64,000 bases of DNA from Dactylosporangium vinaceum (GCF_019904175.1 NZ_CP061913.1:10664001-10728000), one strand, 5' to 3'. Positions 17,770-29,247 are shown, counted from the stretch's first letter. Notes: generated from the sequence alone by a model not told the origin. Translations and numbers: made by a program.

Positions 17770-18131
17770 CCGGGGAAGTCCTTCGGGCGACGGTCGGGAT
17801 TGGCGGCGAGCCAGGCCAGCATCCGGTTGTACTGCTCCAGCTCCGGATCATCGCCCGGCGGCGCAGCCGGTACCGCGGCCGGGCGTTGGATCCTCAACGG
17901 CGCGGGCCCGGGCTTCTGCGGCCGCGTCCCGCGCGCGTCTCGGACGGCCCGCACCCAGAGGAAGACCACGAAGACCGCGAACAGCGGCCACTGGACCGTA
18001 TAGGCCCAGCTGAGCATGTTCCCGGCGGTCGCGCGCCGGTACTGCCACGCCATGGCGACCAGGCAGACGGCCACCCCGGCGAGCGTCAGGACATGCCCGA
18101 GCACCCACCGGGGGGTAAGAAACTGCCGCAC
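17766..18131 (-). CDS. two-helix membrane protein coupled to DUF3817
   Basis: A 121-aa protein with two transmembrane segments in the first 60 residues (LGHVLTLAGVAVCLVAMAW; YTVQWPLFAVFVVFLWV) and a proline-rich cytoplasmic tail ending in the conserved-looking PELEQYNRMLAWLAANPDRRP. The start is a GTG at 18131. It belongs to a family usually found immediately before DUF3817 and is of unknown function. Confidence 0.75.
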   Translation of the reverse strand: MRQFLTPRWVLGHVLTLAGVAVCLVAMAWQYRRATAGNMLSWAYTVQWPLFAVFVVFLWVRAVRDARGTRPQKPGPAPLRIQRPAAVPAAPPGDDPELEQYNRMLAWLAANPDRRPKDFPG

Positions 18132-18157
18132 AGGTAGGCAGGCTACTCCTGCCGCCG

Positions 18158-18787
18158 TCAGTCGAAGACCGGGCCCACGGTCCGGGTGCGCTTGATCTCG
18201 TAGAAGCCGGGGGTGCCGGCGACCAGGAGCGTGCCGTCCCAGAGGCGACCGGCGGCCTCGCCGCGCGGGCGCGGGGTGACGACCGGGCCGAAGAAGGCGA
18301 CGGTCGCGCCGTCGGGCCCGGGCACGTGGATCACCGGGGTGCCGACGTCCATGCCTACCGGGTTCATGCCGGCGAAGTGACTCTCCCGCAGCTGCTCGTC
18401 GAACTCCGTCGACTCCCCGTACTGCGCCAGGTCGACCGGCAGCCCCGCCTCCACGAGCGCGGCCCGGTAGAGCTCGTCGCCGAGCTCCTGCTTCTCGTGG
18501 TGAATCCGGTTCCCCAGAGCGGTATAAAGGGGGCGAAGTACATCATTGCCGAACTTCTGCTCGGCGGCGATGGCGATGCGGACCGGCGCCCAACCCTTTG
18601 CCAGACCCTCCTTGTATTGCTCAGGAACGTCGTCGCGACCCTCGTTGAGGATCGAGAGGCTCATCACGTGGAAACGGATGTCCACCGGACGGACCTGCTC
18701 GACCTCCAGCAGCCAGCGGGAGGTGATCCAGGCCCACGGGCAGCGCGGGTCGAACCACATGTCGGCGGTGACGCGGTCTTCGGCCAT
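18158..18787 (-). CDS. DsbA-fold oxidoreductase, Rv2466c-like, with CPWA active site
   Basis: A 209-aa thioredoxin-like/DsbA protein. The active-site position reads WFDPRCPWAWITSRWL near residue 12, so the first cysteine is kept and the second is alanine. The rest matches the mycothiol-dependent reductase Rv2466c family, including PEQYKEGLAKGWAPVRIAIA and GTPVIHVPG before the last strand. With a single cysteine it could work by a monothiol mechanism with mycothiol. ATG at 18787 (MAEDRVTADMWF) is preferred over one four codons upstream. It is divergent from pepN, exactly as in M. tuberculosis. Confidence 0.85.
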   Translation of the reverse strand: MAEDRVTADMWFDPRCPWAWITSRWLLEVEQVRPVDIRFHVMSLSILNEGRDDVPEQYKEGLAKGWAPVRIAIAAEQKFGNDVLRPLYTALGNRIHHEKQELGDELYRAALVEAGLPVDLAQYGESTEFDEQLRESHFAGMNPVGMDVGTPVIHVPGPDGATVAFFGPVVTPRPRGEAAGRLWDGTLLVAGTPGFYEIKRTRTVGPVFD

Positions 18788-18971
18788 GCCGGTGACCACC
18801 TCTCTAGTGAAAGAGTCGGGAACCCGGTTCGATCCTTACGCAACGGCACCGGCCGGTACCACTTGCGACATTGGTGACCTGAGCCACTCCCCCAGTGTCC
18901 TCCCTGAGCATGGAACACTCGGGTTGACGCCGTCGACGGGGACGGCCACAGCGAACGACAGGAGACGACAC

Positions 18972-21515
<2,544 letters not shown>

Positions 21516-21527
21516 CCGGTCATGCAG

Positions 21528-21564
21528 AAGCGCCGCACCCCGTGATCCAGGGGTGCGGCGCTTT
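21528..21564. terminator. bidirectional hairpin terminator
   Basis: A perfect 14-bp stem (AAGCGCCGCACCCC with GGGGTGCGGCGCTT) with an 8-base loop lies between the convergent pepN and DUF5130 genes. It has only a short T run, as usual in high-G+C actinomycetes. Confidence 0.85.
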
Positions 21565-21585
21565 GCTGTGCAGCGCTTGCGTGCC

Positions 21586-21990
21586 TCAGTGCTTGCCGGC
21601 GTGGTCGGCCAGCTGGGCCAGGCCGGAGACCAGGCCGCCCGCCAGGTCGCCGCCGCCGAACGCCGCGGCCATCGACAGGGCCGCCAGCTTCGCCGCGCGG
21701 TCCGGCAGACGGCGGCGGGCGTCGCCGCCGGTCACGATCTCCAGGACGCGCTGGTTGGGCGAGAGCGCGATGAGCACCGACTCGGCCGGCACGGCGAGCT
21801 GGCCGTGCAGCTTCTCCGCGTAGGTGCGGGCCGGCTCTTCGAGGTCGCCGACGTAGATGCTGAACGTCAGCCCGGTCGATGAGTCGGCCAGGCGCAGCGC
21901 CTCGTCCAGGCGGAGCAGCTGGCGCGTGGTGAACGGGCCGTTGAGGACCTCGGGCCGGCCCGACAGTCCGCCCGGGCTACCACCTGTCAC
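21586..21990 (-). CDS. DUF5130 (TPM-phosphatase-like) protein
   Basis: A 134-aa protein with the DUF5130 layout: LDEALRLADSSTGLTFSIYVGDL, then a helix, then VLIALSPNQRVLEIVTGG with a predicted beta-alpha-beta fold, and an alanine/glycine-rich C-terminus. The family is related to TPM-domain phosphatases, but no activity is proven. Its start overlaps the ctaJ gene by 14 bp. The neighbouring order pepN / DUF5130 / ctaJ is shared with mycobacteria. Confidence 0.8.
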   Translation of the reverse strand: MTGGSPGGLSGRPEVLNGPFTTRQLLRLDEALRLADSSTGLTFSIYVGDLEEPARTYAEKLHGQLAVPAESVLIALSPNQRVLEIVTGGDARRRLPDRAAKLAALSMAAAFGGGDLAGGLVSGLAQLADHAGKH

Positions 21991-22294
21991 TTGCGCCTCC
22001 GATGACTTGCGGCTGGGACTTCTCGCCCGACCACTCGGTCGCGGTGGTGGCGTCGTCGCCGCCCGCGGTCAGTTCGGCCCGCCGGACCCCGGTCAGCTCA
22101 CGGGCGCGCGCCAACGCGGCCTGCTGCTCGGGCGCGGCCAGGAACCAGACGGGCGTGAACTCGAACGGCCGCCCGGGCCGGTAGCGCCGGCTACGGCGGG
22201 CACCCCCCGCGTAGACGGCGCCCGATATGAGCAGGATGATCGCGACCGGAATTCCGGCGAAGATCAGCGTCGTCTCGATGATGGACAAGCTCAA
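21977..22294 (-). CDS. ctaJ: small cytochrome aa3 oxidase subunit CtaJ
   Basis: A 105-aa protein with one N-terminal transmembrane helix (ETTLIFAGIPVAIILLISGAV) followed by RRSRRYRPGRPFEFTPVWFLA, the signature I associate with CtaJ of the actinobacterial aa3 oxidase in the bcc-aa3 supercomplex. The position upstream of DUF5130 and near pepN matches the mycobacterial locus. Assignment rests on family memory plus synteny; catalytic residues are not expected. Confidence 0.7.
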   Translation of the reverse strand: MSLSIIETTLIFAGIPVAIILLISGAVYAGGARRSRRYRPGRPFEFTPVWFLAAPEQQAALARARELTGVRRAELTAGGDDATTATEWSGEKSQPQVIGGASDRW

Positions 22295-22384
22295 CGCCCC
22301 CAGGCGTCGAAGGGACTAAAAGACCGGCTTCACGTTAGCGGGCGGCAATGACCAGCCGGTTGCCGGGGGCCTACCGTCGCAGAC

Positions 22385-23635
22385 ATGGACCACACGCGTC
22401 AGTATGCCGAATCGCTCGACACCCAGGACCCGATCGGACATTTCCGGTCGAGATTCCACATTCCGGACAGCGATCTGGTGTACTTCGACGGCAACTCCCT
22501 GGGCCGCCTGCCCCTCGCCACCCGGGAACGGCTGCGCGACGCCGTCGACCGTGAATGGGGCCACGACCTGATCCGCGGCTGGGACACGTGGATCGATCTC
22601 GCCCGGTCCGTCGGCGATCTGCTGGCATCGGGGGTGCTGCACGTTGGCCCCGGCGAGGTGGTGCTCTCGGACTCGACGAGCGTCAACGTCTACAAGCTGG
22701 CCGCCGCCGCCCTCGACGCCCGGCCCGGCCGCCACGTGATCGTGACCGACGACGACAACTTCCCCACCGACCGATACCTGCTGGAGGGCCTGGCCGCGGC
22801 CCGCGGTCTGGAGCTGCGCCTGGTCGCGACCGATATCGACGCGGGCCTCGATCCGGCGCGGGTGGCGGCGGCCCTGGACGACGACGTCGCCCTGGTCTGC
22901 CTGTCGCACGTCGCCTACCGGTCGGGCGCGATCGCGGACATGGTGGCGATCACCACGGCCGCGCACCGGGTGGGCGCCCTCACACTGTGGGATCTCTGCC
23001 ACTCGGCGGGGGCGGTGCGGGTGCCGCTGCGCGAGTCCGGGGCGGATCTGGCGGTGGGGTGCACGTACAAGTACCTCAACGCCGGCCCGGGCGCTCCCGC
23101 GTTCCTGTACGTGCGCGAGGACCTCCAGGCCGGGCTGCGCCAGCCGATCTGGGGCTGGTTCGGCCGCCGGGACCAGTTCGCGATGGCGCCCGGTTACGAC
23201 CCGGCCCCGTCCATCGACCGGTTCCTGGTGGGTACTCCCCCGGTGCTCGGCGGCTACGCGGCGCAGGAGGGCGCCCGGCTCGTCGCCGAGGCGGGGATCG
23301 ACGCGCTGGCCGAGAAGGGGGCGCGGCTCACCGACTACGCGATCGCGCTGGCCTCGGAGTGGCTCGGCGACCGGCTGGCGCTGGCCAGCCCCCGGGACTC
23401 GGCGGTGCGCGGCAGCCATGTGACGTTCCACTCGCCCGAGGCGTGGCAGCTGTGCCAGGCACTCAAGGCCGCGAACGTGATCCCGGACTTCCGCACCCCC
23501 GACCGGCTCCGGATCGGCCTGGCCCCCCTGTACACCCGGTTCGTCGACGTCCACGAGGGCATGAGCCGGCTCCGGTCCATCGTGGAGTCGGGCTCACACC
23601 TGTCGTTCGCGGCCACGCTCGGGCGCGTGACGTGA
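22385..23635 (+). CDS. kynU: kynureninase
   Basis: A 416-aa type I PLP enzyme. YFDGNSLGRLP near residue 33, SDSTSVNVYKLAAAAL near 97, TLWDLCHSAGAVRV near 200 and the PLP lysine in VGCTYKYLNAGPGAPAFLY near 225 are the family hallmarks; WGWFGRRDQFAM follows. It splits kynurenine to anthranilate and alanine. No other kynurenine-pathway gene is nearby, so it may serve tryptophan breakdown or supply anthranilate from an unlinked pathway. Confidence 0.93.
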   Translation: MDHTRQYAESLDTQDPIGHFRSRFHIPDSDLVYFDGNSLGRLPLATRERLRDAVDREWGHDLIRGWDTWIDLARSVGDLLASGVLHVGPGEVVLSDSTSVNVYKLAAAALDARPGRHVIVTDDDNFPTDRYLLEGLAAARGLELRLVATDIDAGLDPARVAAALDDDVALVCLSHVAYRSGAIADMVAITTAAHRVGALTLWDLCHSAGAVRVPLRESGADLAVGCTYKYLNAGPGAPAFLYVREDLQAGLRQPIWGWFGRRDQFAMAPGYDPAPSIDRFLVGTPPVLGGYAAQEGARLVAEAGIDALAEKGARLTDYAIALASEWLGDRLALASPRDSAVRGSHVTFHSPEAWQLCQALKAANVIPDFRTPDRLRIGLAPLYTRFVDVHEGMSRLRSIVESGSHLSFAATLGRVT

Positions 23636-23639
23636 TCGC

Positions 23640-24182
23640 CTATGCGGCCTGGGCCACGCCGTCGATCGGGAGGTCGAGCCAGTCGGCCCAGCGCGGGTCC
23701 GGGGTGCGGTGGCCGAGGACGCGCCACGCGACGCCCTTGGGCGCAATGGGGCTGGCATGCAAACGCCAGCCGAGTTCGGCTGGCGTTTTGTCACCTTTGG
23801 TGTGGTTGCAGCGGGCGCAGGCGGCTACGACGTTCTCCCAGGCGTGCCGCCCGCCCCGGCTACGTGGCATCACGTGGTCGATGGTCTCGGCCGGCCCGCG
23901 ACAGTAGGCGCAGCGCCATCCGTCGCGGGCGAATATTCCGCGGCGGGAGAGTCCTATGTGCGTGCGGTACGGCACCCGGACGTAGCGGGTGAGCCGGACC
24001 ACTGACGGCACCGGCAACTCGTTCATCGCACTGTGCAGGATCCCGTCACCGTCGGCGACGCACACGGCCTTCGACGTCAGGACCAAGATGGTGGCACGTC
24101 TGACAGACACGACACACAGCGGCTCGTAGGTGGCATTCAGCACCAGCGCACCCGATACTCGTGCGGGTCGTATGTCAGGCAT
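23640..24182 (-). CDS. HNH endonuclease family protein
   Basis: A 180-aa protein. ALVLNATYEPLCVVSVRRA at residues 12-30 is the conserved N-terminal block of a widespread actinobacterial HNH family, followed by RRGIFARDGWRCAYCRGPAETIDHVMPRSRGGRHAWENVVAACARCN, given here in parts: the CAYC and CARC zinc cysteines and the DHVMPRSRGG histidine define the HNH site. It is not linked to an intein or phage. The M. tuberculosis homologue (Rv2469c) also lies near pepN and glbO, so this is a housekeeping-type copy. It is convergent with kynU with 4 bp between. Confidence 0.85.
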   Translation of the reverse strand: MPDIRPARVSGALVLNATYEPLCVVSVRRATILVLTSKAVCVADGDGILHSAMNELPVPSVVRLTRYVRVPYRTHIGLSRRGIFARDGWRCAYCRGPAETIDHVMPRSRGGRHAWENVVAACARCNHTKGDKTPAELGWRLHASPIAPKGVAWRVLGHRTPDPRWADWLDLPIDGVAQAA

Positions 24183-24398
24183 CGCGCCGTCCCCCTAGTA
24201 CGTGAAGGAAGTCTCCCTGGAAATGGCCATGTGAGGTCTGCTTGCGAGCCCACCGGCGGTGGTCCGTGGGCTAATCGTCCCTGATAGATCCTCGGATTGC
24301 ACGTACTATTTGCGGCCGGTGCGTGAACCTTCACCCGCAACCCCGACTTATTTGCGCGGACTTACCCCGGTTCGCCCTGTTTCCCTGCGAGGAGTCAA

Positions 24399-25421
24399 GT
24401 GATCAGCCCCATCGCGATGCCGTTCGAGGAGACGCCCGGCACCCGGCCGAGCTGCGCCGCCGAGTCGGGCCTCTGCGACTTCGTCTACGACCAGACCAAG
24501 AACAAATGGCTGGCCGAGAGCAGTTACTGGGTGCTGGTCAAGCCGCTGACGATCATCACGATCATCATCGTGGCCCTGATCATCCGGGCGCTCATCCACC
24601 GGGCGATCGACCGCCTGATCAAGCACACGGTGGCCGACAGCGAGAACGGCGGCTCGATCCTGCGCCCCCTGCGCCGGCGGCTGCCCACCCTCGCCGCCCC
24701 CTCCGAGCGGCGCAACCAGCGCGCCCGGGCCCTGGGCTCGGTGCTGCGCAGCATCGCCTCGGCCGTCGTGTTCTCGATCGCCACGATGCTGGTGCTGGGC
24801 GAGATCGGGATCAACCTCGGCCCGCTGCTGGCCAGCGCCGGCATCGCGGGCCTGGCCATCGGCTTCGGTGCGCAGAACCTGGTGAAGGACTTCATCGCCG
24901 GGCTGTTCATGCTGCTGGAGGATCAGTACGGCGTCGGCGACGTGGTGGACGTCGGCGAGGTCACCGGCACCGTGGAGGCCGTCGGCCTGCGCATCACCAC
25001 CGTCCGCGACGGCACGGGCGTCGTCTGGTACGTCCGCAACGGCGAAATCGTCCGGGTCGGCAACAAGAGCCAGGGCTGGGCCGTCGTGAACATCGACGTC
25101 CCGGTGGGCTTCGTCTCCGTCGACCAGGCCACCGCGGTCCTGCAGGAGACGGTCGAGCAGTTCGCCGCCGACGCCGACTTCGCCGACGACTTCATGGACC
25201 CGCCGAAGGTCCTGGGCGTCGAGCAGCTGACCGCCGAGGGCGCGGTGCTGCGCGTCACGGTGAAGACGTCGAACGAGGCCCAGTGGCGGATCGGCCGCGA
25301 ACTGCGCCGCCGCACGACCGACGCTCTGGAGCGGGCCGGCATCACCGCCCAGCTGACCGCCGCCCGCATGTACATCCGCCCGGCCAACGGCGACGAGACG
25401 GGCCCGGCCGGCCCGACGTAG
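24399..25421 (+). CDS. MscS-family mechanosensitive ion channel
   Basis: A 340-aa small-conductance channel. Hydrophobic helices lie at about residues 48-66 and 125-140, and the pore helix ASAGIAGLAIGFGAQNLVKDFIAG at 147-170 has the Gly/Ala packing typical of MscS TM3 (shown as ASAGIAGLAIGFGAQNL here). The beta domain carries YGVGDVVDVGEVTGTVEAVG. GTG at 24399 follows GCGAGGAG. It would open under hypo-osmotic stress. The 216-bp upstream gap is AT-richer and holds an AGCCCAC/GTGGGCT hairpin (24247-24272); no known riboswitch was recognised there. Confidence 0.92.
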   Translation: MISPIAMPFEETPGTRPSCAAESGLCDFVYDQTKNKWLAESSYWVLVKPLTIITIIIVALIIRALIHRAIDRLIKHTVADSENGGSILRPLRRRLPTLAAPSERRNQRARALGSVLRSIASAVVFSIATMLVLGEIGINLGPLLASAGIAGLAIGFGAQNLVKDFIAGLFMLLEDQYGVGDVVDVGEVTGTVEAVGLRITTVRDGTGVVWYVRNGEIVRVGNKSQGWAVVNIDVPVGFVSVDQATAVLQETVEQFAADADFADDFMDPPKVLGVEQLTAEGAVLRVTVKTSNEAQWRIGRELRRRTTDALERAGITAQLTAARMYIRPANGDETGPAGPT

Positions 25422-25506
25422 GCCGCTTCCCGACGCGGGCCGCCGCTCGAGCGCAGTCGGCTCCGCTGCGGGCCGAAGTGACCGCCCGCAACCAGCGCGT
25501 AGGTGC

Positions 25507-25541
25507 CGAAAAGGTCCGACACTCCGTGATCGGACTTTTCG
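25507..25541 (+). terminator. terminator-like hairpin after mscS
   Basis: CCGAAAA(G)GTCCGA pairs with TCGGACTTTTCGG around a 10-base loop: 13 pairs with a single bulged G, followed on the plus strand by TTTT within the stem. It lies 85 bp after the MscS stop. Confidence 0.65.
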
Positions 25542-25610
25542 GACTTATACCCCGGTGCAGTATAAATCTGATAAGTCGAGCGCAGCGCGGCGCGGAGCGC
25601 CCGACTTATC
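25542..25610. repeat. cluster of inverted GACTTAT repeats
   Basis: GACTTATAC (from 25542) is mirrored by GTATAAATC with one mismatch, and GATAAGTCG (25570-25578) by CGACTTATC (25602-25610) perfectly, extending to 14 pairs with one mismatch. Three copies of the core GACTTAT in both orientations could be operators or a cruciform. The rest of the 494-bp gap before the MFS gene contains a 60-codon open frame at 25555 with poor codon usage that I do not accept as a gene. Confidence 0.5.
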
Positions 25611-25915
25611 GGATCACCTCGATGAACACCACATCGGCGCACTCGAATTTGCCGTACCGCAAACGTTTTCCGGTGTGGCCATACCGCCAGTCCTGTACCG
25701 AACGGTGGTATTTGCCCAATCTCGCGGGCATTCGTGATCAACCCGGAGGGTAGGGTCGCGCGTCGGGTGGTCAGTCGGTTATCGTCCGTTCGTTCAGGTG
25801 CATCGCTGCACAGTGTCCCGGTCCGCCGCCGTTGACCCCTCTCGGGCGGCAATGTCCGGTTCGGCCGCGCCCACGAACATTTGGCCGTCGCGACCGAGGG
25901 AAGGGGGCTCTGCCG

Positions 25916-27415
25916 GTGTCGAATCCCGCCGAGTCCGCCAAACGCCCCGCGACTATCCGCGAGACGCTCGGCAATCGGGAGTACGCCGCACTGTTCACGG
26001 CGCAGGCGCAGTCCAGCCTGGGTGACAACGTGGCCCGGGCGGCGGTGATCGCGCTTGTCTATCGGCAGACGAACTCGCCGATCTGGTCGGCGGCGGCGTT
26101 CGCGGTGAGCTACCTGCCGTGGCTGGGCATCGGGGCGGTGCTGTCGGCGTGGGCCGAGCGCCATGCGTATCGGCGGACCATGATCGGCTGTGACCTGATC
26201 CGGGCCGCGCTGATGGTGGTGCTGGCCGCGTTCCCCGGGCTGCACATCGGTCTGATCATCGCGCTGCTGTTCGCCAACGCGCTGCTGAGCCCGCCGTTCG
26301 ACGCTTCCCGCTCGGCGCTGATGCCGCAGCTGCTGCAGGGCGAGCAGTACGTCACCGCGGTCACCCTGACCCGGACCACGGGCCAGGTCGCGCTCATCGC
26401 CGGCTACGCGCTCGGCGCCACCCTGGCCGCCTACAACGGCTCCCTCGCGCTGCTGCTCAACGGCGTGACCTTCGCCGTCTCGGCCGGGCTGCTCGCCGTG
26501 GCCGTCAAGGAGCGCGAGCCCTCGCTGAAGGTCCACGAGCGCACGCATCTGCTGCGGGAGGCGGTGGACGGATACCGCGTCGTCTTCCGGTCCCCGATCA
26601 TGCGCTCCATCGCGCTGGTGGTGTTCACCGGCGTCTGCTTCGGGGTGGTGCCCGAAGGGCTGGCCGCGGCGTGGGCCGCCCGCCTGGGCGAGCAGTCCGA
26701 CTCCTTCGCCTTCGGCGCCATCATGACCGCCGCCGCCGCCGGGTTCGTGATCGGCAGCGCGCTCGTCACCTGGTTCCTGCCCCCGCAGCGCCGGGTCGCG
26801 CTGATCCGGCCCATGGCGCTCATCACACCGCTGGCGCTGGTCCCGGGCCTGTTCGACCCGAGCCTGCCGGTGATCGTCGTGATGACGGTGTTCGCCGGGG
26901 CCTCCCTCGCCATCACGCTTCCGGCCGGCAACGGGCTGTTCGTGCAGGTGCTGCCACCGTCCTACCGGGCCCGCGCCTTCGGGGTCATGCAGAGCGGCGT
27001 GCACCTGCTGCAGGGCGGCTCGATCGTGCTCACCGGCTGGCTGGCGACCTACTACCCGCTCCCGGACGTCGTCGGCTACTTCGGGATCTTCGGTCTCGGC
27101 GTCACAGTCCTGATCATCGCCGCCTGGCCGGCCAAGGCGACGATCGCCGACGCCATCGCGGCCAACAAGGTGCGGGTCGCGGCCGAGCAGTACGCCGCGG
27201 CCGACAACAAGAACGTCGAGGACCTCGGCGAGGTCACGATCGACCTGGCCCGGGTACCGCTGCCGCCGCGCCGCCGCCCCTCCCCCGGCCCGTCGGCCCG
27301 CCGTGAGCCGCCGATGACCGACCCGGCCGAGCGCACTGTGGACCTCAGCGAGCGGACCACGGACCTGGGTGGCCTCCCGCCCGCACCGCCCTCACAGGCC
27401 GCGCGGCATAGTTGA
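25916..27415 (+). CDS. MFS transporter
   Basis: A 499-aa major facilitator permease with about 12 membrane segments. TIRETLGNREYAALFTAQAQSS starts TM1; AWAERHAYRRTMIGCDLIRA is the loop 2-3 motif A equivalent, and DASRSALMPQLL near residue 130 is typical of the MFS_3/enterobactin-exporter-like group. A 70-residue cytoplasmic tail rich in Pro/Arg follows the last helix. GTG at 25916 has AGGGGG upstream. It is likely a drug or metabolite exporter; the substrate is unknown. The globin gene begins 4 bp after the stop. Confidence 0.88.
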   Translation: MSNPAESAKRPATIRETLGNREYAALFTAQAQSSLGDNVARAAVIALVYRQTNSPIWSAAAFAVSYLPWLGIGAVLSAWAERHAYRRTMIGCDLIRAALMVVLAAFPGLHIGLIIALLFANALLSPPFDASRSALMPQLLQGEQYVTAVTLTRTTGQVALIAGYALGATLAAYNGSLALLLNGVTFAVSAGLLAVAVKEREPSLKVHERTHLLREAVDGYRVVFRSPIMRSIALVVFTGVCFGVVPEGLAAAWAARLGEQSDSFAFGAIMTAAAAGFVIGSALVTWFLPPQRRVALIRPMALITPLALVPGLFDPSLPVIVVMTVFAGASLAITLPAGNGLFVQVLPPSYRARAFGVMQSGVHLLQGGSIVLTGWLATYYPLPDVVGYFGIFGLGVTVLIIAAWPAKATIADAIAANKVRVAAEQYAAADNKNVEDLGEVTIDLARVPLPPRRRPSPGPSARREPPMTDPAERTVDLSERTTDLGGLPPAPPSQAARHS

Positions 27416-27419
27416 TGGC

Positions 27420-27836
27420 GTGACGTCCCCCAACTTCTACGAGCTCGTCGGCGGCGAGCCGACATTCCGCAAACTGGTGGATGAGTTCTACGCCGGTGTT
27501 GCCGAAGACCCGATCCTGCGGCCTTTGTACCCGGAAGAGGACCTCGGCCCCGCCAACGAGCGGTTCCGGCTCTTCCTGATGCAGTACTGGGGCGGCCCGA
27601 CGACGTATTCGGAGAACCGCGGCCACCCGCGGCTGCGCATGCGCCACGCGCCCTTCCGGATCGCCTCGGCCGAACGGGACGCCTGGCTGCGGCAGATGCG
27701 CCGGGCGGTCGACGCGATCGCGCTGCCACCGGAGCAGGAGGCCACGCTGTGGAACTACCTGGAGCACGCGGCCAACTTCATGGTCAATGCCGAGGACCCG
27801 AACGAATCGGACAATCGGACTATTCCGGTACTTTAG
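27420..27836 (+). CDS. glbO: group II truncated haemoglobin
   Basis: A 138-aa trHbO protein. NFYELVGGEPTFRKLVDEFYAGV opens helix A-B, LFLMQYWGGPTTYSE carries distal-pocket residues including Tyr/Trp near positions 53-60, MRHAPFRI supplies the proximal histidine region (His near 75), and W-near-LEHAANFMVN closes the fold. Group II globins bind O2 tightly and may aid respiration or NO/peroxide chemistry. The start is GTG at 27420. In M. tuberculosis glbO (Rv2470) lies in the same neighbourhood as pepN and the HNH gene. Confidence 0.93.
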   Translation: MTSPNFYELVGGEPTFRKLVDEFYAGVAEDPILRPLYPEEDLGPANERFRLFLMQYWGGPTTYSENRGHPRLRMRHAPFRIASAERDAWLRQMRRAVDAIALPPEQEATLWNYLEHAANFMVNAEDPNESDNRTIPVL

Positions 27837-27941
27837 GGTTGTTTGCGTTTCCTTTCGCCACGTTTCGCGTTGTCTTGTCTATGTGCCGCCGTGTCCGGGC
27901 GGCCGAGTCCAGCTCGACGAAACGACCGAGGAGACGCCTGC

Positions 27942-29201
27942 ATGCGCCGACGCCTGATCGCCGCTGCCGCCACAGCCATTGCCGCTTTCGCGGTCGCCAT
28001 CCCCGCCTCCGCCGCGCTCAACCAGCAAGCCCAGGTGTCGATCAACCCGGTCGACTACACCCCGAACGTCACCGACGGCGAGGTCCGGGCCTTTGCACTC
28101 GTCGGTGACACGGTGGTGGTGGGCGGCGACTTCAATACCGTCACCGATGCCGCGGGCAAGGTGAAGTACAACCGGAAGAATCTCTTTGCCTATCGCGCTT
28201 CGACAGGTGAGGTCCTGCCGTTCGCGCCGCAGCCCGACGCCCCGGTGTTGACGCTGGCCGGCGGGCCGAACAACACCGTCTACGCGGGCGGCAGTTTCAA
28301 GCGCATCGCGGGCGGTGACGAGCGCGGCCTGGCCCAGCTCAACCTGGCCGACGGCAACCGGGTCCCGGCGTTCACGGCCGCCATCAACTGGGGCGACAGC
28401 CGCAGCGTGATCGCCCAGGGCCCGTGGCTGTACGTGGCCGGCTCCTTCAGCGCCATCGGCGCCACCACCCGGACCGGCCTGGCCCGGCTGAACGCCACGA
28501 CCGGCGCCGTCGACCCGGCCTTCGACATGAAGCTGGCCGCGCCGCACCTGAGCCGCGTCAAGCTCGAGGACCTCGCCCTGACCCCGGACGGCACCCGGCT
28601 GGCCGCGGTCGGCGCGGTCGAGCAGGCGGCCGGGCAGTGGCGGGCGCAGGTCGTCATGATCGACATGCCGAACGGCGGCCCGGTGCGCCTGGCCGACTGG
28701 TACACCGACGCGTACGCCCACGAGTGCCGGGCGGGCTTCGAGACCTACCTGCGCGGCATCGACTTCGACCCGACGGGCACCTACGCCACGATCGTGTCGA
28801 CCGGCCGCAAGTGGGGCGACCACCTGATGTGCGACACCGCCGCCCGCTTCGACCTGCGCGGGACGGGCCTGCACAAGCCGCTCTGGGTGAACTGGACGGG
28901 CGGGGACTCGCTGTACTCCGTCGCCGACACGGGCGCCGCGGTGTACGTGGGCGGCCACCAGCGCTGGATGGACAACCCGGAGGGCAAGGAGACGGCCGGC
29001 CCCGGTGCGGTCGCCCGGCCGGGCATCGCGGCCATCAACCCGCAGACCGGCAAGGCCACGGACTGGAACCCGAAGCGCAACCCGCGCGGCATCGGCGCCC
29101 GCGCCCTCCTGGCGACCCCGCAGGGCCTGCTGGTGGGCTCGGACACGGAGCGGATCGGCAACGAGTACCACGGCCGCCTGGCGCTGCTGCCGGTGTCCTG
29201 A
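27942..29201 (+). CDS. secreted beta-propeller protein
   Basis: A 419-aa protein with a clear Sec signal peptide (MRRRLIAAAATAIAAFAVA, cut after PASA near residue 24). The mature part has repeated blades such as VVVGGDFNTVTDA, VYAGGSFKRIAGGDERGLAQL and LYVAGSFSAIGATTRTGLARL, spaced about 45-55 residues apart, resembling delta-60/PQQ-like propellers. ACCGAGGAG lies just before the ATG. It is presumably extracellular; ligand and role are unknown. It is followed by a strong terminator. Confidence 0.8.
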   Translation: MRRRLIAAAATAIAAFAVAIPASAALNQQAQVSINPVDYTPNVTDGEVRAFALVGDTVVVGGDFNTVTDAAGKVKYNRKNLFAYRASTGEVLPFAPQPDAPVLTLAGGPNNTVYAGGSFKRIAGGDERGLAQLNLADGNRVPAFTAAINWGDSRSVIAQGPWLYVAGSFSAIGATTRTGLARLNATTGAVDPAFDMKLAAPHLSRVKLEDLALTPDGTRLAAVGAVEQAAGQWRAQVVMIDMPNGGPVRLADWYTDAYAHECRAGFETYLRGIDFDPTGTYATIVSTGRKWGDHLMCDTAARFDLRGTGLHKPLWVNWTGGDSLYSVADTGAAVYVGGHQRWMDNPEGKETAGPGAVARPGIAAINPQTGKATDWNPKRNPRGIGARALLATPQGLLVGSDTERIGNEYHGRLALLPVS

Positions 29202-29213
29202 CTCGACAGTACG

Positions 29214-29247
29214 GAAAAGGCCCCGTCCGCTTGGACGGGGCCTTTTC
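29214..29247. terminator. strong hairpin terminator
   Basis: A 15-bp perfect stem (GAAAAGGCCCCGTCC with GGACGGGGCCTTTTC), 4-base loop GCTT, with an A tract on one side and T tract on the other. It works for the propeller gene on the plus strand and for tRNA-His on the minus strand. Confidence 0.95.

Noticed and set aside
24183..24398. Riboswitch (c-di-AMP type) before mscS
   Set aside because: The leader contains a simple 7-bp hairpin, but the conserved ydaO-type motifs could not be found.
25555..25737. 60-codon plus-strand ORF
   Set aside because: It overlaps the hairpin cluster, has poor third-position G+C and no ribosome binding site.
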